From Nostoc sp. CMAA1605 (GTDB lineage: Bacteria > Cyanobacteriota > Cyanobacteriia > Cyanobacteriales > Nostocaceae), in contig NZ_PJIZ01000016.1 of assembly GCF_021596505.1 (NCBI RefSeq), positions 1 to 64,000 on the forward strand: a stretch of 64,000 nt of DNA. The letters are read 5' to 3'. How positions within the stretch are numbered: the first letter of the stretch is position 1; every line of letters begins with the position of its first letter. The notes under the pieces are model-generated. The model did not search any database, was not told where the DNA came from, and saw only the letters and a program-made list of their open reading frames with translations. Positions 61,621 to 64,000 of the stretch are shown here, one piece after another. Made by a program: the position numbers and the translations under genes.

Positions 61621-62397
61621 ATGTTACTGACTAGAAAACAAACAGAATTTTACTTAACAGACTTAGAAACGCCTATCGGTAAAGCTGTTAATTTAGCGAT
61701 CGCGGCTTTAGTTTTAATCTCATCAGGAATTTTTGTCGCTCAGACATATAATCTACCTGGAGATATCCGCTTACAGTTAGATGTTGTAGATAAGATTATC
61801 TTGATAATTTTTGCTGTAGAGTATATTCTGCGTTTGTGGAGTGCAGAAAATAAAATTAATTACATTTTTAGTTTCTACGCAATTATTGATTTATTGGCGA
61901 TTTTACCGTTCTTTATTGGTTTAGTAGATATTAGTTTTATTCGTTTATTACGCTGGTTTAGAATTTTGCGTTTAATTAGATTTATAGATAAACAATTTTT
62001 ATTTAGCAATCTCAGCACAGCAGACAGTATAATTTCCATTCGCATATTATTTACATTATTTGCGATTATTTTTGTCTATTCCGGCTTAATTTATCAGGTA
62101 GAACATCCCGTCAACCCCCAAGTTTACGGAACTTTTTTAGATGCTTTTTACTTCTCCGTCGTCACTATGACTACTGTCGGATTTGGTGATGTTACGCCAA
62201 TTTCAGAACTAGGAAGATTATTGACAGTGTTGATGATTTTGACGGGAGTTACTTTAATTCCTTGGCAAGTGGGAGATTTAATTAAAGGTTTGGTAAAAAC
62301 TGCTAATCAAGTGCAAACAAGTTGTTTGGGTTGTGGTTTAGCATTTCATGATAAAGATGCAGATTTTTGTAAAAGATGTGGAGCTAAATTGCCTTAA
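61621..62397 (+). CDS. Voltage-gated potassium-channel-like ion transporter with C-terminal zinc ribbon
   Basis: 258 residues. Six helices are visible: S1-S3 (AIAALVLISSGIFVA, IDKIILIIFAVEYILRL, FYAIIDLLAILPFFIGL), an arginine-bearing S4 (FIRLLRWFRILRLIRFI), S5, the pore with selectivity filter TVGFGD, and S6 (LLTVLMILTGVTLIP). The filter predicts a K+ channel. The last 25 residues hold CLGC and CKRC, a zinc ribbon not usual in this family. ATG at 61621. Monocistronic; heptamer repeats follow. Confidence 0.88.
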   Translation: MLLTRKQTEFYLTDLETPIGKAVNLAIAALVLISSGIFVAQTYNLPGDIRLQLDVVDKIILIIFAVEYILRLWSAENKINYIFSFYAIIDLLAILPFFIGLVDISFIRLLRWFRILRLIRFIDKQFLFSNLSTADSIISIRILFTLFAIIFVYSGLIYQVEHPVNPQVYGTFLDAFYFSVVTMTTVGFGDVTPISELGRLLTVLMILTGVTLIPWQVGDLIKGLVKTANQVQTSCLGCGLAFHDKDADFCKRCGAKLP

Positions 62398-62521
62398 TTG
62401 GGGACTGGGGATTGGGGACTGGGGACTGGGAAGATGGGGAAGTGTGGGGAGTGTGGGGAGAGAGGGGAAAGATTTCTTCCCTATCCTCCCACACTTCCTG
62501 CTTGCCCAATGCCCTATGCCC
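62398..62521. repeat. STRR heptamer arrays (GGGGACT, AGTGTGGG)
   Basis: GGGGACT/GGGGATT heptamers at 62399-62431, then GTGGGGA-type repeats, and CCCAATG/CCCTATG units to about 62521. No gene. They are followed by a short sequence before the small acidic gene at 62632. Confidence 0.75.
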
Positions 62522-62631
62522 TTATACGGATTGAGTAGCTTTTGTTTAAGAGGGCGATAAGACAAATATCACTCATCAGAGGGAAGTCTTAGCTACTCCA
62601 AGAATCACACTAGTAAGAAAGAACAATTGTT

Positions 62632-62919
62632 TTGTCTAAGTTTTTAGAGAAAGCAAAGATGCTTTGGGAGTACGGAAAAATGGTAAAACAATCTAACCCA
62701 GCTATTCACGAAGAACCACGTTATCAACCAGCACCGATAATTCCTCTAAAACAGGAGGAATCTTTAATTGATTGGTTACAAAATAGTGGTCGATTAATTT
62801 CTTCCTCAACTATTGATTATTCTTACCAAGAGGAAGGAGATGAAGAAGATTACGTGGAAGAACTTGTAGATAGCTTTGACTTTGAGGCGGAAGAAGTCGA
62901 AGATTTAGAAGAAGATTAG
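62632..62919 (+). CDS. DUF3134-like small acidic protein
   Basis: 95 residues as read from TTG at 62632; ATG at 62659 is an alternative start. The block HEEPRYQPAPIIPLKQEESL followed by DWLQNSGRLI and a long acidic tail (EEGDEEDYVEELVDSFDFEA) matches the cyanobacterial DUF3134 pattern. No catalytic motif and no membrane helix. Function is unknown. It lies in the same direction as hisC, 164 bases ahead of it. Confidence 0.7.
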   Translation: MSKFLEKAKMLWEYGKMVKQSNPAIHEEPRYQPAPIIPLKQEESLIDWLQNSGRLISSSTIDYSYQEEGDEEDYVEELVDSFDFEAEEVEDLEED

Positions 62920-63083
62920 GCATCTGACCGAGTAGTGAGTGCTGAATAACGTAGGTGGTGGACAACAACAACTAGCGATCGCCCATGTTTTAATAAGACT
63001 TGTAGGGCTATAGGGTAAGACTGACTTATTATTCCCAATGCCCAATGCCCCATGCCCCATTCCCTTTTTTATTAAAACCGTTT

Positions 63084-64000
63084 ATGTCTAACTACTTTCG
63101 CGCCAATGTTGAGGCGATGGCTAGCTATGTTCCTGGTGAACAGCCGCCACGGGGTACACAAATTATTAAACTCAACAGTAACGAAAACCCCTATCCCCCG
63201 TCGCCGAAAGCATTAGCAGCACTTAAAAATATTGATGGGGAATGGTTGCGGCGTTATCCAGAACCCTTTGGCGGACAATTTCGTCAAGCTGTTAGCCAAG
63301 TTTTAGGTGTTCCTAGTGATTGGGTAATTGTGGGTAATGGTAGCGATGAAGTTTTAAGTATTTTGATTCGCGCCTGTGCTGAACCTGGACGCAAAGTAGT
63401 TTATCCTATGCCGACCTATGTGTTATATCGCACCTTAACTGAGATGCAAGCGGCGGATATTCTAGAGATTCCCTATGCAGAAGACTACACTTTACCCATT
63501 GCTGAATTAATCGCCGCCGATGGGGCTGTAACATTTATTGCATCACCCAACAGTCCCTCTGGTCACGTTGTACCGAAAGCAGACTTGCGAAAACTAGCAA
63601 GTAATTTGTCTGGGGTGTTAGTAATTGATGAAGCCTACGCAGATTTTGCTAATGAGAATGCTTTAGATGTGGTGCAAGAATTTGACAACGTGATGGTGAT
63701 TAGAACCCTATCGAAAGGTTATTCTTTAGCGGGGTTACGCTTAGGTTTTGGCATAGCTAACCCCCAACTATTGGCGGGATTATTCAAGGTCAAAGATAGC
63801 TATAACATTGATGCGATCGCCTGTACAGTTGGAACAGCAGCCATAATTGACCAAGCCTATAAAAACGAGTGTATCGCCAAAATCACAGCCTCACGCCACA
63901 AGTTAGCCCAAGACTTAAAGCAATTAAGTTTTCGCGTCTGGAATTCTCAAACCAACTTTTTACTAGTCCAACCGCCGCAAAACAACGCCGAATACATCTA
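63084..64000 (+). CDS. hisC: Histidinol-phosphate aminotransferase (3' end outside window)
   Basis: Open from ATG at 63084 to the window edge (305 codons visible of about 350). PLP-dependent fold type I features: IIKLNSNENPYPPSPKA, the VGNGSDEVL cofactor loop, SPNSPSGHVV, LVIDEAYADF and the Schiff-base Lys in IRTLSKGYSLAGLRLG. It converts imidazole-acetol phosphate to histidinol phosphate in histidine synthesis. Some HisC-like proteins have other keto-acid substrates, but the conserved start MSNYFRANVEAMASY... and motifs favour HisC. It is truncated by the window only. Confidence 0.92.
   Translation, partial: MSNYFRANVEAMASYVPGEQPPRGTQIIKLNSNENPYPPSPKALAALKNIDGEWLRRYPEPFGGQFRQAVSQVLGVPSDWVIVGNGSDEVLSILIRACAEPGRKVVYPMPTYVLYRTLTEMQAADILEIPYAEDYTLPIAELIAADGAVTFIASPNSPSGHVVPKADLRKLASNLSGVLVIDEAYADFANENALDVVQEFDNVMVIRTLSKGYSLAGLRLGFGIANPQLLAGLFKVKDSYNIDAIACTVGTAAIIDQAYKNECIAKITASRHKLAQDLKQLSFRVWNSQTNFLLVQPPQNNAEYI

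Noticed and set aside
1-64000. tRNA or rRNA genes
   Set aside because: I looked for T-loop (GGTTCGAATCC-type) and rRNA motifs in the intergenic regions and found none convincing; a tRNAscan-SE run would settle it.

Overview
The window looks like chromosome of a filamentous, Nostoc/Anabaena-type cyanobacterium. Evidence: dense HIP1 palindromes (GCGATCGC), intergenic arrays of short tandem heptamers (CCCCAAT/CCCCAGT, TTGACTA-type, AAAATCC), cyanobacterial marker genes (ycf66, sipA, a Psb35-like small membrane protein, SLH/OprB porins, a four-cysteine Ser/Thr kinase), modest GC content and frequent small mobile palindromes. No rRNA, tRNA or CRISPR array was recognised. Both edges cut genes: the tail of an MFS transporter at the left and hisC at the right.

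Layout. 0.3-9.1 kb: six minus-strand catabolic enzymes (flavin monooxygenase, amidohydrolase, esterase, aldo/keto reductase, 2-hydroxyacid dehydrogenase, dienelactone hydrolase) behind an SLH porin. 9.1-11 kb: a strongly structured RNA candidate and cysK. 11-22 kb: transporter, ferrochelatase-like protein with a nine-His tail, Uma2 nuclease, WG-repeat kinase, glcD and a GHL10-type hydrolase. 22.0-25.1 kb: a compact plus-strand group with a RelE-type toxin-antitoxin pair, a zinc-finger Ser/Thr kinase, and a single protein joining a DarT DNA ADP-ribosyltransferase to a DarG-like macrodomain. 25-28 kb: gnd and ycf66. 27.8-37.8 kb: an organosulfur region with two SfnB-like acyl-CoA-dehydrogenase-fold flavoproteins, SfnG, a second SfnG-like monooxygenase, a second SLH porin whose signal peptide is separated from the body by an in-frame TGA, and a large regulator joining a LysR-type HTH to a sulfonate/nitrate-type binding domain. 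38-41 kb: ileS with a ~142-residue extra insert. 42-51 kb: orphan ParA, an IS630-type element, and a three-gene minus-strand operon of unknown function. 51-57.7 kb: glycosyltransferases, MITE-like elements, photosynthesis-associated small genes, a peroxiredoxin, sipA and a Coq4 homologue. 57.8-60.8 kb: small secreted proteins and a NarL-type two-component system. 60.8-64 kb: a deaminase, a voltage-gated ion channel and hisC.

The best candidates for undescribed biology are: (1) the operon at 45157-50768, led in interest by an 859-residue protein joining an RNase D-type exonuclease, a Cas4/RecB-like iron-sulfur nuclease and an FtsK motor, with an AAA ATPase and a winged-helix-like protein upstream; (2) the one-chain DarT-macrodomain toxin/antitoxin at 23901-25073; (3) the LysR-HTH/binding-protein regulator at 35696 with a candidate palindromic operator; (4) the IleRS insertion. 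Functions come from motif recognition by eye; no database search was possible.
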